DNA of 64,000 bases. Origin: DATJGR01 sp041739525. Its GTDB lineage: Bacteria > Pseudomonadota > Gammaproteobacteria > Pseudomonadales > Azotimanducaceae. Each line of letters starts with the position of its first letter. Position 1 is the first letter of the stretch. The notes under the pieces are model-generated. The model saw only the letters and a list, made by a program, of their open reading frames with translations, did no database searches and had not been told where the DNA came from. The DNA is taken from assembly GCA_041739525.1 (NCBI GenBank), contig JBGSNQ010000192.1, positions 62,001-126,000 on the forward strand. Reading direction: 5' to 3'. Below, in pieces: positions 8,636 to 17,259 of the stretch. A program made the translations under genes and the position numbers.

Positions 8636-9395
8636 AGCCGATCTTGCGTTTGGTCTTGCCGGTGCCCGCCAGGTAACGAGTCAGAAACTCCGCCGAATAG
8701 TCGAGTTCCTCGACAGGCACTTCGGGGTGCAGCCCGGGGTTTGCGTGCACGCGTTTGTCGCTGGACGCCATCCGATCGAACAGATCGAGATATTGTTCGC
8801 GCGTGAATAGCTCGTCCTCGAGTTGCATGAGGAACAGCACCGGGCACTCTATCGCCGCAGCGGCATCGCTGATCTGTTGGCGATATCGCTCGGTTGGAGC
8901 AACGATGCCCATCAAGCCGAGCACCGCAACCCGGATGCGCCGCTCCGCAGCAACCAGCGGCGCTCCAAAGATCGTACCCATCGACAGTCCCCAATACCCG
9001 ACAGGTCCCGTTCCGATGTCGGGAAGACCTTGAATCGCATCGAGCGCGGCACGCCAATCGCCGAGCATGTCGTCGACGCACGCTTCGCGTCGCCACTCCA
9101 CCGCAAACGCCCCACGCGCGCCGTCGCCGACGCGGCGCTTGCCGTGCACGGGGCCGTCGATCGAAAGCGCCGAGAATCCGGACTCCGAGACGAGCTTCTG
9201 TGCGACGTATGGAATCGGCGACTGATGACGGTCGCCGGACGCACCGTGCCCGAACAGCACCAACGGTTTTCCGGACGACGGCGTTTCATTCGTCCAAAGC
9301 ACACCGGTCACCGTTCGATCGCCCCGAGGCAACTCGAATTCGCGTTGCAGCACGCCGTTACCGCTCTCTTCTTCCAACCAACGCAACCCGCTCAC
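8619..9395 (-). CDS. Alpha/beta hydrolase (dienelactone-hydrolase-like)
   Basis: The 258-residue protein has the oxyanion strand FGHGASGD, the nucleophile elbow GLSMG (Ser138), a candidate acid in LEDELF and a C-terminal catalytic His in NPGLHPEVP. The family hydrolyses esters or lactones. GTG at 9395 is the likely start because it overlaps the hemolysin III stop (GTGA) and follows a strong GGGAGGG; an in-frame ATG at 9425 would lie within the upstream gene. The AI-2E permease, hemolysin III and hydrolase genes therefore form a coupled leftward operon. Substrate is unknown. Confidence 0.82.
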   Translation of the reverse strand: MSGLRWLEEESGNGVLQREFELPRGDRTVTGVLWTNETPSSGKPLVLFGHGASGDRHQSPIPYVAQKLVSESGFSALSIDGPVHGKRRVGDGARGAFAVEWRREACVDDMLGDWRAALDAIQGLPDIGTGPVGYWGLSMGTIFGAPLVAAERRIRVAVLGLMGIVAPTERYRQQISDAAAAIECPVLFLMQLEDELFTREQYLDLFDRMASSDKRVHANPGLHPEVPVEELDYSAEFLTRYLAGTGKTKRKIGFSVSQ

Positions 9396-10066
9396 GAACC
9401 CTCCCTGATTGGCAACAAGCGCCATATATAGACGAAGTGCCACGATACGCCGGCCAGCACGAACAGATGAAACAGCTCGTGCGGACCGACGATACCGGGA
9501 ATCGGCACGGGCCAACGCGCAAACTCGAGCACCGCTCCGGCGGTATAAGCAAGCGCACCCCAAACGAGAGGAGCGAGGGGCGGCCAACCATACGATCGCC
9601 GAAGCGAAAACAAGGACACGATTCCGACCCAACCGAGCCCGAGGTAAAGCGTCAGCCCCACCCATTCCGGGATGTGGTCGAAGAAAACCGCCTTGAACAC
9701 GATGCCCGTGATGGCACAAGTCCACACGAAACCCAACACGCCCCAACGCATCAAGCCGCGAAACTGAATGACGTGGATCGGCGTGTACGTTGCGGCGATC
9801 AGGAAGAAGATCCCGGCGTGATCGAGCCGGCGCAATACCGGGCGTGCAACTCCGCCGGGTTCGAGCAGATGGAAAACACCGCTCATCGCGAGTGCGAACA
9901 CCACGCCCACCGCGTAAACCGCTAACGCAATGACGCGCAACGGGCTGCCGCGTCCGCGCGCGATCAGCAGCGCGCCCATCACCGCAAAGACGACGGCACC
10001 CGTCAGATGTGTGAGCGAACTGACCGGATCGCTGAATCCGGCGATGGCGATGGTGGCGACAGACAC
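9392..10066 (-). CDS. Hemolysin III family (PAQR-like) membrane protein
   Basis: The 224-residue protein has about seven membrane segments and typical PAQR/HlyIII motifs: GVFHLLEPG near the first conserved His, RRLDHAGIFFLIAATYTP with the conserved Asp-His, and C-terminal HELFHLFVLAGVSWHF. The three His/Asp clusters form a zinc site in the superfamily. Despite the name, most members are not proven haemolysins; some affect lipid or membrane homeostasis. The start is GTG at 10066, which shares one base with the TAG of the AI-2E gene (TAGTG). Open frame continues upstream but is only the antisense-like shadow of the neighbouring gene. Confidence 0.88.
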   Translation of the reverse strand: MSVATIAIAGFSDPVSSLTHLTGAVVFAVMGALLIARGRGSPLRVIALAVYAVGVVFALAMSGVFHLLEPGGVARPVLRRLDHAGIFFLIAATYTPIHVIQFRGLMRWGVLGFVWTCAITGIVFKAVFFDHIPEWVGLTLYLGLGWVGIVSLFSLRRSYGWPPLAPLVWGALAYTAGAVLEFARWPVPIPGIVGPHELFHLFVLAGVSWHFVYIWRLLPIREGS

Positions 10067-11142
10067 TACGGCTCGACAGTCTCGGAAGATTCGCCTTCTG
10101 TCTCGCCGAAGTCGGCGGCGAACATGTCCCATCCCGCCACGCAAAGCGCTGCGATGATCGGACCGATAACGAAGCCGGAAAGGCCGAACGCAGTGATGCC
10201 GCCCAATGTCGACAGCAGAATCAGATAGTCCGGCATCTTTGTATCGCGCCCGACCAGCACCGGCCGCAGGAAGTTGTCGATGAATCCGATCAGCACACCC
10301 ATCACCAGCAGCGCGACCGCTTGCATCGTCGCACCGGTTGCAAACAACCATACCGCGGCCGGCAGCCAGACCAGCGACGTTCCCACTGCGGGAAGCACCG
10401 ACAGAATCGTCATGACGACACCCCAGAACACCGCGCCGTCGATGCCGACCACCGCCAACGCGACACCCCCCAACGTGCCCTGAACGATCGCGACGACGAC
10501 GGTGCCTTTCAGCGTTGCGCGCGACACTTCCGCGAATTTGCGGAACAGCCGCCGTTCGCGCCGGTCGCCGAGTGGTATCACCTGAACCAGCCGCTCCAAC
10601 AGCGCAACCCCGTCGCGCACGAAGAAGAACACGAGGTACATCATCAGGAAGAACTGCACGGTGATGCTCAACGTGTTCTGTCCGATGCTGAGTGCGCGGC
10701 TCGCCAAAAACCGGCTCGCCGTTACCGCCGCGGACGAAAGCCATTGGCTGACGTTGCCCGGATCGATGCCGACGCGCGTCAGTAGATCATTGACCATGGG
10801 CATCGCCTTGGCCGACCACTGTATCGGCGCGTTCAAGTCGATCTCTCCGCTCGTCACGCGCTGAACAAGCGACAACGTCTCGCGCGTTACCGCGACACCC
10901 ACGAAGAACAACGGCAGGATGACGATCAGCAGAATCGCCACCAGCACCAGCAACGCGCTCAACGAAGCGCGGCCGTTGAGCCGCCGCATCAACCGTTGGT
11001 GCACGCCGTAAAAAAGGCTCGCGAGTAGCGCAGCCCAGAACACCGCCTCCAGGAAACCACGGACGATCCACAGAAAGCCGATGGTCGCGACCATCAACAG
11101 CACGACGAAGAACACGTCCTCGAACGAAAAAGTGCGCTTCAT
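10066..11142 (-). CDS. AI-2E family transporter (PerM-like permease)
   Basis: This 358-residue inner-membrane protein has the AI-2E/PerM architecture: two pairs of N-terminal membrane segments, a soluble central region (about 85-155), then C-terminal helices. Family-typical motifs are FFLMMYLVFFFVRDG, GTVVVAIVQGTLGG and GFIDNFLRPVLVGRDTKMPD. Family members export autoinducer-2 or other solutes, or act as Na+/H+ antiporters, so the substrate is open. It is first of the coupled group with hemolysin III and the alpha/beta hydrolase, and starts 9 bp after the stop of the M1 aminopeptidase gene. Confidence 0.88.
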   Translation of the reverse strand: MKRTFSFEDVFFVVLLMVATIGFLWIVRGFLEAVFWAALLASLFYGVHQRLMRRLNGRASLSALLVLVAILLIVILPLFFVGVAVTRETLSLVQRVTSGEIDLNAPIQWSAKAMPMVNDLLTRVGIDPGNVSQWLSSAAVTASRFLASRALSIGQNTLSITVQFFLMMYLVFFFVRDGVALLERLVQVIPLGDRRERRLFRKFAEVSRATLKGTVVVAIVQGTLGGVALAVVGIDGAVFWGVVMTILSVLPAVGTSLVWLPAAVWLFATGATMQAVALLVMGVLIGFIDNFLRPVLVGRDTKMPDYLILLSTLGGITAFGLSGFVIGPIIAALCVAGWDMFAADFGETEGESSETVEP

Positions 11143-11151
11143 CGGGCTACC

Positions 11152-13884
11152 TCAACGAAATAATGCGCGGGCCTCATCAGCGTACCTCGCCCGAAACGCT
11201 GCACATAGGTTGATCCGCTCCAGCACCTGGTCGAGCGTGCGGCGACCTCCATCGATGCGCCCGAGGCGCGGCTCGAACAAGGCAGCCACATCATCGGCGC
11301 GTTCCGTGCTGCAATAGGAGGCGGCCACGTAGATGACGCCGTTACGTTCGAAGGTCGGCGCTCTATCGAGCAGCGCGTCGACGTTTGCCGAAAGCCACTG
11401 CCAGTTCCGCTCCGCCTGCTCGGCTCTGAACATCGAACCAAGCAGCGTGAGGTAGTCGTCGTCCCGTATCGCGTCATCGAGCGCGAGGCGTTGCGCCAGG
11501 CTCGCGTCGTTAGCGCCCCCGATGGCATCGACGAAAGCAAACCGCAGCACCGGATCGTTCGTGTCCTTCAATCGCGCCACCAGATCTGTTGCATAACCCG
11601 GCTCGGCGTCCTGCGCAGCAACGCGCAATGCGGTGTTGAGGAGATTCGGGTCGAGTTTGTCGCGGTGCAGCTGGCCGTCCATCCCGAAGCCCGTGAACGC
11701 AACCGCCTGCCTGGTCAGTTCGGCCCGCAGCGACGGATCGAGACCGTCGAACGCGAGTACGCCGATCAACCACGCGCGCGTCAGCCGTTCTTCGTCGCTC
11801 GTGGCGCCGCGTTTCTCGAGTTCACCGAGCACCGCTGCGTACATCGCACGTAGTCGCGCGCGCGATACCGACCGTCCGGCATCGTCCAGTGTATTCAACT
11901 GCACCCGACGCCATACGTCGATCGGACTCATCAACAGATAGCGATCGCCGCTCTTCAGCAACTGCGGCATGCGATTGAAGAACGCCGCGAGGGTCGCTGT
12001 GCCGCCATCTACCCCGGCGCTGATGCTGTCGGCTACCGCAAGGCGTTCGCCGGCGTCGAGATCGGAGTTCATCACCGACGTCAGCCGATCGAGACGGGTC
12101 TCGTCGAGGCTCCATCGGTAGTATCCGCGCCCGCCGCGATTCGGCATGACCCAGTTCGGACAGCCGTCGACACCATCGAGCGTTACGTCCATCGTCCGCT
12201 CGCTCAGCACCACGCACTGTTCGCGTACTCCGTCGACGACGCCGATGCGCATACACACCGGAACGTCCCACTGTTGTCGTGCATCGGCCTTCGATCCAAC
12301 CGGAAGATAGCGCTTTTGCGACAACGTGACGCTAGCCTGCTGCTGCGCGCCGCAATGCAGCTGCACGTCGATCAAAGGAGTGCCTGCAAGTTCGGTGTAG
12401 GTCTTCATGATGCCGCCGAGTTCCGCACGGCCAGATGATTCCACCAACGACGCCACGAGGTCGCTCATGTCGGCGGAACCGCCAGCGTGCCGTTTGAGAT
12501 GCGCGCGTACACCGTCGCGAAACGCACTCTCGCCGATGAAGCCATCGAGCATGTTCAGCACGCCTGCACCCTTCTCGTAGGTGATGCCGTCGAACGCGTT
12601 GATGATGTCGTTGAAATCGGTGATTGGTTCGCGAATACGTCGTGCGCTCGCGAGGCCGTCGACATCCATCGTCGCCAGCGCGGACTGCACCAACCCTTCG
12701 GCCGCGCGGTAGCTCGGGCGCCACTGATGCACGATCTTGCTGCTCATGAAGGTCGCGAACGCTTCGTTCAACCACAGGTCGTCCCACCACGGCATCGTCA
12801 CCGAGTTTCCGAACCACTGGTGTGCCAGCTCGTGCGCGTGCACGCCGGCGAAAACGCGCTGCTGGCGCAGCGGGGGCTTCTCGCCCAACAGCACGTGGTA
12901 TTCGCCATAGGTGATCAGCCCTGCGTTCTCCATCGCACCGACCTGCGACGGCACCGCCACCAGGTCGAGCTTCGCGAACGGATACGGTTGTCCAAAATAA
13001 TCAGCAAGCAATGCAACGATCTCGGGCGTGTTCGACAGCGCGAACTCGAACTCGGGTCCGCGCCCACGCGCCGCGAGGCCGCGCAGCGGAGGCGCATCCA
13101 CAGCCTCGCGCAACTTTCCGCCGTCGGCGACGTCGAGCGGACCGACCGCGAACGCGACCAGATATGTCGGGAACGGCGGCGTCGGCTGGAACAACACACG
13201 TTTCGTATCGTCGGGCAACGTCGCAATTTCGGCGATCGGGGTGTTGGCCGCCACGGTCGCTGCCTTCGGCGCCACGATGCTGAGCGTGAATGGCGTCTTG
13301 AAGCGCGGCTCGTCGAATGCGGGGAACGCCGCGCGCGCGTCGATCGGTTCGAACTGCGTGAACGCATACCAATGGCCATCGACCTGTTCGTGAAACAGCC
13401 CCTCGAGCATGTTGCTGAAACGGGCGCGATAACTGATGTCGAGCTGCGCGGTCTGCGGCTCGATCGGTTGCGCGAGGGATATCCACACCACGCCGTCGCG
13501 CGTCACCTGTCGATAAGTTGCGGGAACGATGCTGTCGCCAACATGCAGCGACACATTGCTCACCTCGAGGCCGCGGCCATGCATCCAGAAACCGTCAGCG
13601 GCAGCGTCGAATCGAACGTCGATTCGCACGCGTCCCGAGAACGTCTCGCGCTCGGGTATCACGGTCAGATCGAGTTGATACGCGAGTGGCGTTACACCGG
13701 TCGGAAGTTGCAGTTTCGGCGCGACCGGGTGTGGCTGCGTCGGCAGCACCGCGGTCTGTTGCGAGTCGGCAGATTCAGTCGCAGCTGTCGCCGGTGTAGG
13801 CGCATTCGATTCCTGCGCGCGATCGCCGCAACCCGCCAGCAATACCACTGCGGCGATCAATGCCGCCAACCGATACCGCACCAC
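11152..13884 (-). CDS. M1 family metallo-aminopeptidase, predicted lipoprotein
   Basis: This protein of about 910 residues is a zinc aminopeptidase of the M1 (PepN/ERAP-like) family. The signal ends in a lipobox LLAGC, predicting an acylated lipoprotein facing the periplasm or outer surface, unlike cytoplasmic PepN. The exopeptidase motif GAMENAG precedes the zinc site HELAH (His351, Glu352, His355), with the third ligand in WLNEAF (Glu374), the canonical 18-residue spacing. The ERAP1-like C-terminal helical domain fills about residues 560-900. GTG at 13884 was chosen; a TTG at 13890 overlapping the upstream stop (TTGA) is an alternative. It follows the NYN/OST-HTH gene directly. Confidence 0.9.
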   Translation of the reverse strand: MVRYRLAALIAAVVLLAGCGDRAQESNAPTPATAATESADSQQTAVLPTQPHPVAPKLQLPTGVTPLAYQLDLTVIPERETFSGRVRIDVRFDAAADGFWMHGRGLEVSNVSLHVGDSIVPATYRQVTRDGVVWISLAQPIEPQTAQLDISYRARFSNMLEGLFHEQVDGHWYAFTQFEPIDARAAFPAFDEPRFKTPFTLSIVAPKAATVAANTPIAEIATLPDDTKRVLFQPTPPFPTYLVAFAVGPLDVADGGKLREAVDAPPLRGLAARGRGPEFEFALSNTPEIVALLADYFGQPYPFAKLDLVAVPSQVGAMENAGLITYGEYHVLLGEKPPLRQQRVFAGVHAHELAHQWFGNSVTMPWWDDLWLNEAFATFMSSKIVHQWRPSYRAAEGLVQSALATMDVDGLASARRIREPITDFNDIINAFDGITYEKGAGVLNMLDGFIGESAFRDGVRAHLKRHAGGSADMSDLVASLVESSGRAELGGIMKTYTELAGTPLIDVQLHCGAQQQASVTLSQKRYLPVGSKADARQQWDVPVCMRIGVVDGVREQCVVLSERTMDVTLDGVDGCPNWVMPNRGGRGYYRWSLDETRLDRLTSVMNSDLDAGERLAVADSISAGVDGGTATLAAFFNRMPQLLKSGDRYLLMSPIDVWRRVQLNTLDDAGRSVSRARLRAMYAAVLGELEKRGATSDEERLTRAWLIGVLAFDGLDPSLRAELTRQAVAFTGFGMDGQLHRDKLDPNLLNTALRVAAQDAEPGYATDLVARLKDTNDPVLRFAFVDAIGGANDASLAQRLALDDAIRDDDYLTLLGSMFRAEQAERNWQWLSANVDALLDRAPTFERNGVIYVAASYCSTERADDVAALFEPRLGRIDGGRRTLDQVLERINLCAAFRARYADEARALFR

Positions 13885-13886
13885 GA

Positions 13887-14747
13887 TCAATCGACTTCGG
13901 TGATCCGTCGAACCGTGTAGCCGCCGGAACGCTCGTCGGCTTCGAGTTCTAACAGACCACGATTCTGCGCTTCCTCCAGCAGATCGCTGAACGACGCAAA
14001 ACCGTAATAGCGTTCGTTGAACCCGGGACGGCGGCGGCGCAGCGCCTGCTTGATCATCGAGCCCCAGAGTTTGTCGCCGTGACCCCGCTCGGCGTACAAC
14101 GCGTCGGCGGTTTCGAGCACGAGATCGAACGCCTCTTGAGGAGACGCCTCTTCCTTCTGCCCGCCATCGTCCTTCGACGGTGCGTCTTCCTTCTTCGCGG
14201 CGGCTTTGTCGGTGTCGGTGTCCACCTGCTTCTTCGCCGGCCGGCGACGCCGTTTGCGGCTCGACTCTTCCTGCCGCACCAGGTCGTCGTAATAAATGAA
14301 CTCGTCGCAGTTGCTGATGAGAAGGTCCGACGACGAGTTCTTCACGCCGACGCCGATCACCGTTTTGTTGTTCTCGCGCAACTTGCTGACCAGCGGCGAG
14401 AAGTCGGAATCGCCACTGACGATGACGAACGTGTCGACGTGGGCCTTCGTGTAGCAGAGGTCGAGCGCGTCGACCACCATGCGGATGTCGGCCGAGTTCT
14501 TGCCTGATTGGCGGACGTGCGGAATTTCAATGAGTTCGAACGCGGCTTCGTGCATCACCGCCTTGAATTCCTTATAGCGTTCCCAATCGCAGTACGCCTT
14601 CTTCACCACGATGCTGCCCTTCAGCAGCAGCCGTTCCAGCACGTGACCGATGTTGAACTTTGCGTATTTGGCGTCGCGCACGCCGAGCGCGACGTTTTCG
14701 AAATCGCAGAACACCGCGAGATTGCGGTCGTCTATATCAATGGCCAT
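13887..14747 (-). CDS. NYN-domain protein with C-terminal OST-HTH/LOTUS domain
   Basis: The 286-residue protein begins with a NYN (PIN-like, LabA/DUF88) domain: FCDFENVA with Asp15 and Asn18, SADIRMVVDALDL, and VSGDSDFSPLV, giving the acidic cluster of a metal-dependent RNase. A Lys/Arg/Asp-rich linker (about 150-205) leads to an OST-HTH (LOTUS) domain with WGSMIKQALRRRRPGF and SFSDLLEEAQ. This pairing is best known from eukaryotic limkain/MARF1 proteins and a bacterial subset; RNA binding or cleavage is expected. ATG at 14747 was chosen because MAIDIDDRN starts the fold. It is divergent from the GST gene (70 bp) and overlaps or abuts the downstream aminopeptidase start. Confidence 0.85.
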   Translation of the reverse strand: MAIDIDDRNLAVFCDFENVALGVRDAKYAKFNIGHVLERLLLKGSIVVKKAYCDWERYKEFKAVMHEAAFELIEIPHVRQSGKNSADIRMVVDALDLCYTKAHVDTFVIVSGDSDFSPLVSKLRENNKTVIGVGVKNSSSDLLISNCDEFIYYDDLVRQEESSRKRRRRPAKKQVDTDTDKAAAKKEDAPSKDDGGQKEEASPQEAFDLVLETADALYAERGHGDKLWGSMIKQALRRRRPGFNERYYGFASFSDLLEEAQNRGLLELEADERSGGYTVRRITEVD

Positions 14748-14791
14748 CAGCGTTCTGTGCCGGTTGGTGAGAGGTCGCGCAGTATACTCCA

Positions 14792-14812
14792 CGCCTCTTG
14801 GACCAAGAGGCG
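14792..14812 (+). promoter_or_regulatory. Perfect 10-bp dyad overlapping the Shine-Dalgarno of the GST gene
   Basis: CGCCTCTTGG and its exact reverse complement flank one base (A14802). The right arm contains AAGAGG, the Shine-Dalgarno of the gst start at 14818. A TATACT -10-like element ends at 14788, so a transcript starting near 14795 would carry most of the left arm. The dyad is either an operator at the start site or an mRNA hairpin (loop GGACC) hiding the ribosome-binding site. Confidence 0.5.
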
Positions 14813-14817
14813 CCTCG

Positions 14818-15480
14818 ATGGGCAACCCGGTGTTGGTAATCGGCAACAAGAACTACTCGTCGTGGTCTTTGCGGCCCTGGATATTGCTCTCGACCAACGG
14901 TATCGCGTTCGACGAAGTATGTGTGCCGCTGTACCAACAGGGCAGCAAGGTCGCGATCCAGGCACACGCGCCTGCAGGCCGCACACCGTATGGAAAAGTG
15001 CCGATTCTTCGCGATGGCGCGACCACCGTGTGGGATTCCCTCGCGATCTGCGAATACGCCGCCGAACGGTGGCCTTCGATACACGGTTGGCCCGCCGATA
15101 TCACGCGGCGCGCTCACGCGCGTGCGATCAGCGCCGAGATGCACGCAGGCTTCACAACGCTGCGCAGCGAGATGCCGATGAACTGCCGCCGCGAGCGCGC
15201 ACCCGTAACGCAGAGTGCGCAGCTTCAGGGCGAGATCGACCGTGTGACCGAAATCTGGACGAGTTGTCGGAAAACGGCTTCGGGTTCGTTTCTATTCGGC
15301 GCCTTCGGCATTGCCGACGCCATGTATGCACCGGTCGTCCTGCGTTTCACGATCTATCAAGTGTCACTACCTGCCGTCGCACAGGCGTATGTCGATACGA
15401 TGCTTGCATTGCCTTCGATGCAGAAGTGGATCGAAGGCGCGCTCGATGAACCCGACGTGCTCACACAATTCGAGCGTTAG
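14818..15480 (+). CDS. Glutathione S-transferase family protein
   Basis: The 220-residue protein has an N-terminal thioredoxin-like GST domain beginning VIGNKNYSSWSLRPW, with Ser14/Ser15 in the position of the catalytic Ser of zeta/theta-like and bacterial GSTs, then GKVPILRDGATTVWDSLAICEY supplying the cis-Pro and the gamma-glutamyl-binding Ser. The C-terminal all-helical domain is complete. Family role: glutathione conjugation or glutathione-dependent lyase/isomerase reactions in the cytoplasm. ATG 14818 has AAGAGG 7 nt upstream, within a perfect dyad. Its stop overlaps the convergent oxygenase gene by 4 bp. Confidence 0.88.
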   Translation: MGNPVLVIGNKNYSSWSLRPWILLSTNGIAFDEVCVPLYQQGSKVAIQAHAPAGRTPYGKVPILRDGATTVWDSLAICEYAAERWPSIHGWPADITRRAHARAISAEMHAGFTTLRSEMPMNCRRERAPVTQSAQLQGEIDRVTEIWTSCRKTASGSFLFGAFGIADAMYAPVVLRFTIYQVSLPAVAQAYVDTMLALPSMQKWIEGALDEPDVLTQFER

Positions 15481-16277
15481 GCGAGCACTCTTCCGTAACG
15501 TTTGCGCTGCAGATGCGGCGTGCTGCGCGTATCCGGGCGGGTGTCGTATCCGAGCAATGCGACGAGCCGCTCCGTCGCGCCGGCGATCGGGCTGACGCGA
15601 TGCAATGAGTGGCGACCCGCGAAGATCAGCAGCGTACCCGGCGTCATCGGCAGACGCGTTACCGCATCGCTGTCGCCTTCGAGTACGCGCGAAACGCCGG
15701 CGTAGTTCTCGTCGCTGGTGCTGCGCAGTTTCGGCGCCACTTCGAAGTCGCCGCCCGCGTCGGCATCGCGCAATGCCAGCGACACCACGAAATCGGTCTG
15801 ATCGTAGTGCCACTGCAGTTCGTCGCCGTCGCCCATCACAGCGAGGTTCAGCGCACCCATCGGATCGGCGTACTGATACAGCGGCGCGCGCTCGATCACT
15901 GAGCTTACGAAATCGATCACCGGGCGCCACTCGTACAAACGCCGCACCGGCGATGCGGCGGGAAACTGGTCGTACGCAACCACGCCCACGCTATAGCGGC
16001 GTCGAGTCGCGCGCGGATGATCGGCGGGCCACTTCGGATCGGGTTCTTCGAGATACGCCGTTCCCTCACCAACGCTTTTGTACTGTTGCGATGCGAGCGA
16101 CTCCGCGTCGGCGATACAACGCTCGAGACCGCGTGCGGACAGAAACTCAGGTGCCTCCGCAGCGCCGGTCTTCCGCAGCGACGCGCGCAAGGCTGCAACC
16201 TCTGCGGCAAGCACCGCCGATCCCGCCTCGGTGATCGGATAGCGCGTGCGATTGATCAGATCAGCGACATCGGTCAT
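15477..16277 (-). CDS. Fe(II)/2-oxoglutarate oxygenase of the HalD/BesD-like family, with an intact HxD site
   Basis: The 266-residue protein resembles the HalD/BesD family, whose founding members chlorinate free amino acids. Family-like features are the N-terminal region with CIADAESLASQQYKS and the double-stranded beta-helix core. The iron site reads WHYDQTDF (His157, Asp159), with the distal ligand in RHSLHRVSPI (most likely His226) and a 2OG-binding Arg in GATERLVALLG. True BesD-type halogenases have Gly in place of this Asp to make room for halide; here the Asp is kept, so hydroxylation of an amino-acid-like substrate is the better prediction. Its ATG overlaps the cupin stop (ATGA), so the two are translationally coupled. 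Assignment is from recognition, not a database search. Confidence 0.75.
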   Translation of the reverse strand: MTDVADLINRTRYPITEAGSAVLAAEVAALRASLRKTGAAEAPEFLSARGLERCIADAESLASQQYKSVGEGTAYLEEPDPKWPADHPRATRRRYSVGVVAYDQFPAASPVRRLYEWRPVIDFVSSVIERAPLYQYADPMGALNLAVMGDGDELQWHYDQTDFVVSLALRDADAGGDFEVAPKLRSTSDENYAGVSRVLEGDSDAVTRLPMTPGTLLIFAGRHSLHRVSPIAGATERLVALLGYDTRPDTRSTPHLQRKRYGRVLA

Positions 16278-16891
16278 CGCGGCATGCCTCGCTCGTTCAA
16301 CGAACGCGGCGCGCGGACCAGCCGCGCGCCGTCCGCCAGATGATCCTGCCAAAGGTACGCGGCGAGCAACGGCTGATCCGAAGTACGCATCGCGTGCGAT
16401 TCCATCGACGCGTGGTGAATCAACTCACCCGGTTCGCGGCCGCGCCAGATCCGATCACCCTGAAGCCATTCGGCTTGCCCCGCGATTACCGCGTAGATCT
16501 CGGCTGCGGTATGCGCGTGCTCCGGATAGGTGATGTGCGGGCCGAGCAACAACAGTCCGAGCGCAACCTCGGAATGACGCAGGTGGCCGTGCGGCCCGAT
16601 CAACTCGCAGTAGGCATAGCCGTCGAGAAATTCCGCACCGGCGTAGTTCGGGTTCTGCCGCCATCGCAGTTCGCTTCGTAACCGATCGACGCTCTCGCAC
16701 AGCGACCGCGTTACGCCAGTTCCCAGTTGCAGCGTTGCGTTCAGATGATTCAGTACGCGCATGTGCTGCATCGGCTGAACAGTCGCGTCGAGTCGCGCAT
16801 CGAGTAAGTGCGGTGCGAGTCCTCCGAACAGCGATGTGAGCCCGGCGGTCAAATCACGCCATGCGAATTCCGCATTCCGGAGCGTTGTCAA
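16274..16891 (-). CDS. DMSP-lyase-like cupin protein (DddL/DddQ/DddW-type fold)
   Basis: The 205-residue protein carries the metal-site signature of the DMSP lyase cupin family: YPEHAHTAAEIY gives His127, Glu131 and Tyr133 in the H-x3-E-x-Y spacing known for DddQ, and SMESHAMR supplies a further His (166). The large N-terminal helical region is also typical. DMSP lyases cleave dimethylsulfoniopropionate to DMS and acrylate, but many proteins with this fold have unknown substrates. Start: a TTG at 16891 preceded by GGGGGAAA; no in-frame ATG lies near the N-terminus. It is the first gene of a two-gene unit with the Fe/2OG oxygenase and divergent from lpp (86 bp). Confidence 0.7.
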   Translation of the reverse strand: MTTLRNAEFAWRDLTAGLTSLFGGLAPHLLDARLDATVQPMQHMRVLNHLNATLQLGTGVTRSLCESVDRLRSELRWRQNPNYAGAEFLDGYAYCELIGPHGHLRHSEVALGLLLLGPHITYPEHAHTAAEIYAVIAGQAEWLQGDRIWRGREPGELIHHASMESHAMRTSDQPLLAAYLWQDHLADGARLVRAPRSLNERGMPR

Positions 16892-16977
16892 TTTCGGCTT
16901 TCCCCCTTAACAGGGGCGTTTGTTGTGATAACCTTAGCGCCCCGTACATAGCCACATTCGTTGAAGGACGACGTCTC

Positions 16978-17250
16978 ATGAAAACAAAACTGTTGATGCT
17001 GGGCTTGCTGGTCGCCCTTGCTGGTTGCGAGAGTTCGGCCACCAAGAAAGAAATCGCTGACCTCACCGCGCGCGTAACCGCTAACGAGAAAGCCGCAGCC
17101 GATGCAATGGCGGCCGCTCGTGCAGCCCAAAGCGGCAACGCACAAGGTATCGCAGCTGCTCAAGCCGCTGCCGACAAAGCCATGGCCGCTGCTCAAGAAG
17201 CCAGCGATCGTGCCAAGCGCGTCAGCGAAACCTGCTGCACCCGCAAGTAA
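16978..17250 (+). CDS. Braun-type (Lpp/OprI-like) outer-membrane lipoprotein
   Basis: This 90-residue lipoprotein has a signal peptide ending in the lipobox LAGC (Cys17), then an Ala-rich heptad region (about 25-75) that should form a trimeric coiled coil (alanine zipper), and a C-terminal CCTRK. A terminal Lys is the residue that E. coli Lpp uses for covalent attachment to peptidoglycan. The convergent neighbour encodes an L,D-transpeptidase of the kind that makes this link, which supports the role. Two Cys just before the terminal Arg-Lys are unusual and could allow disulfides. A hairpin with T-rich tail follows the stop by about 60 bp. Confidence 0.85.
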   Translation: MKTKLLMLGLLVALAGCESSATKKEIADLTARVTANEKAAADAMAAARAAQSGNAQGIAAAQAAADKAMAAAQEASDRAKRVSETCCTRK

Positions 17251-17259
17251 GCTAGGTCG

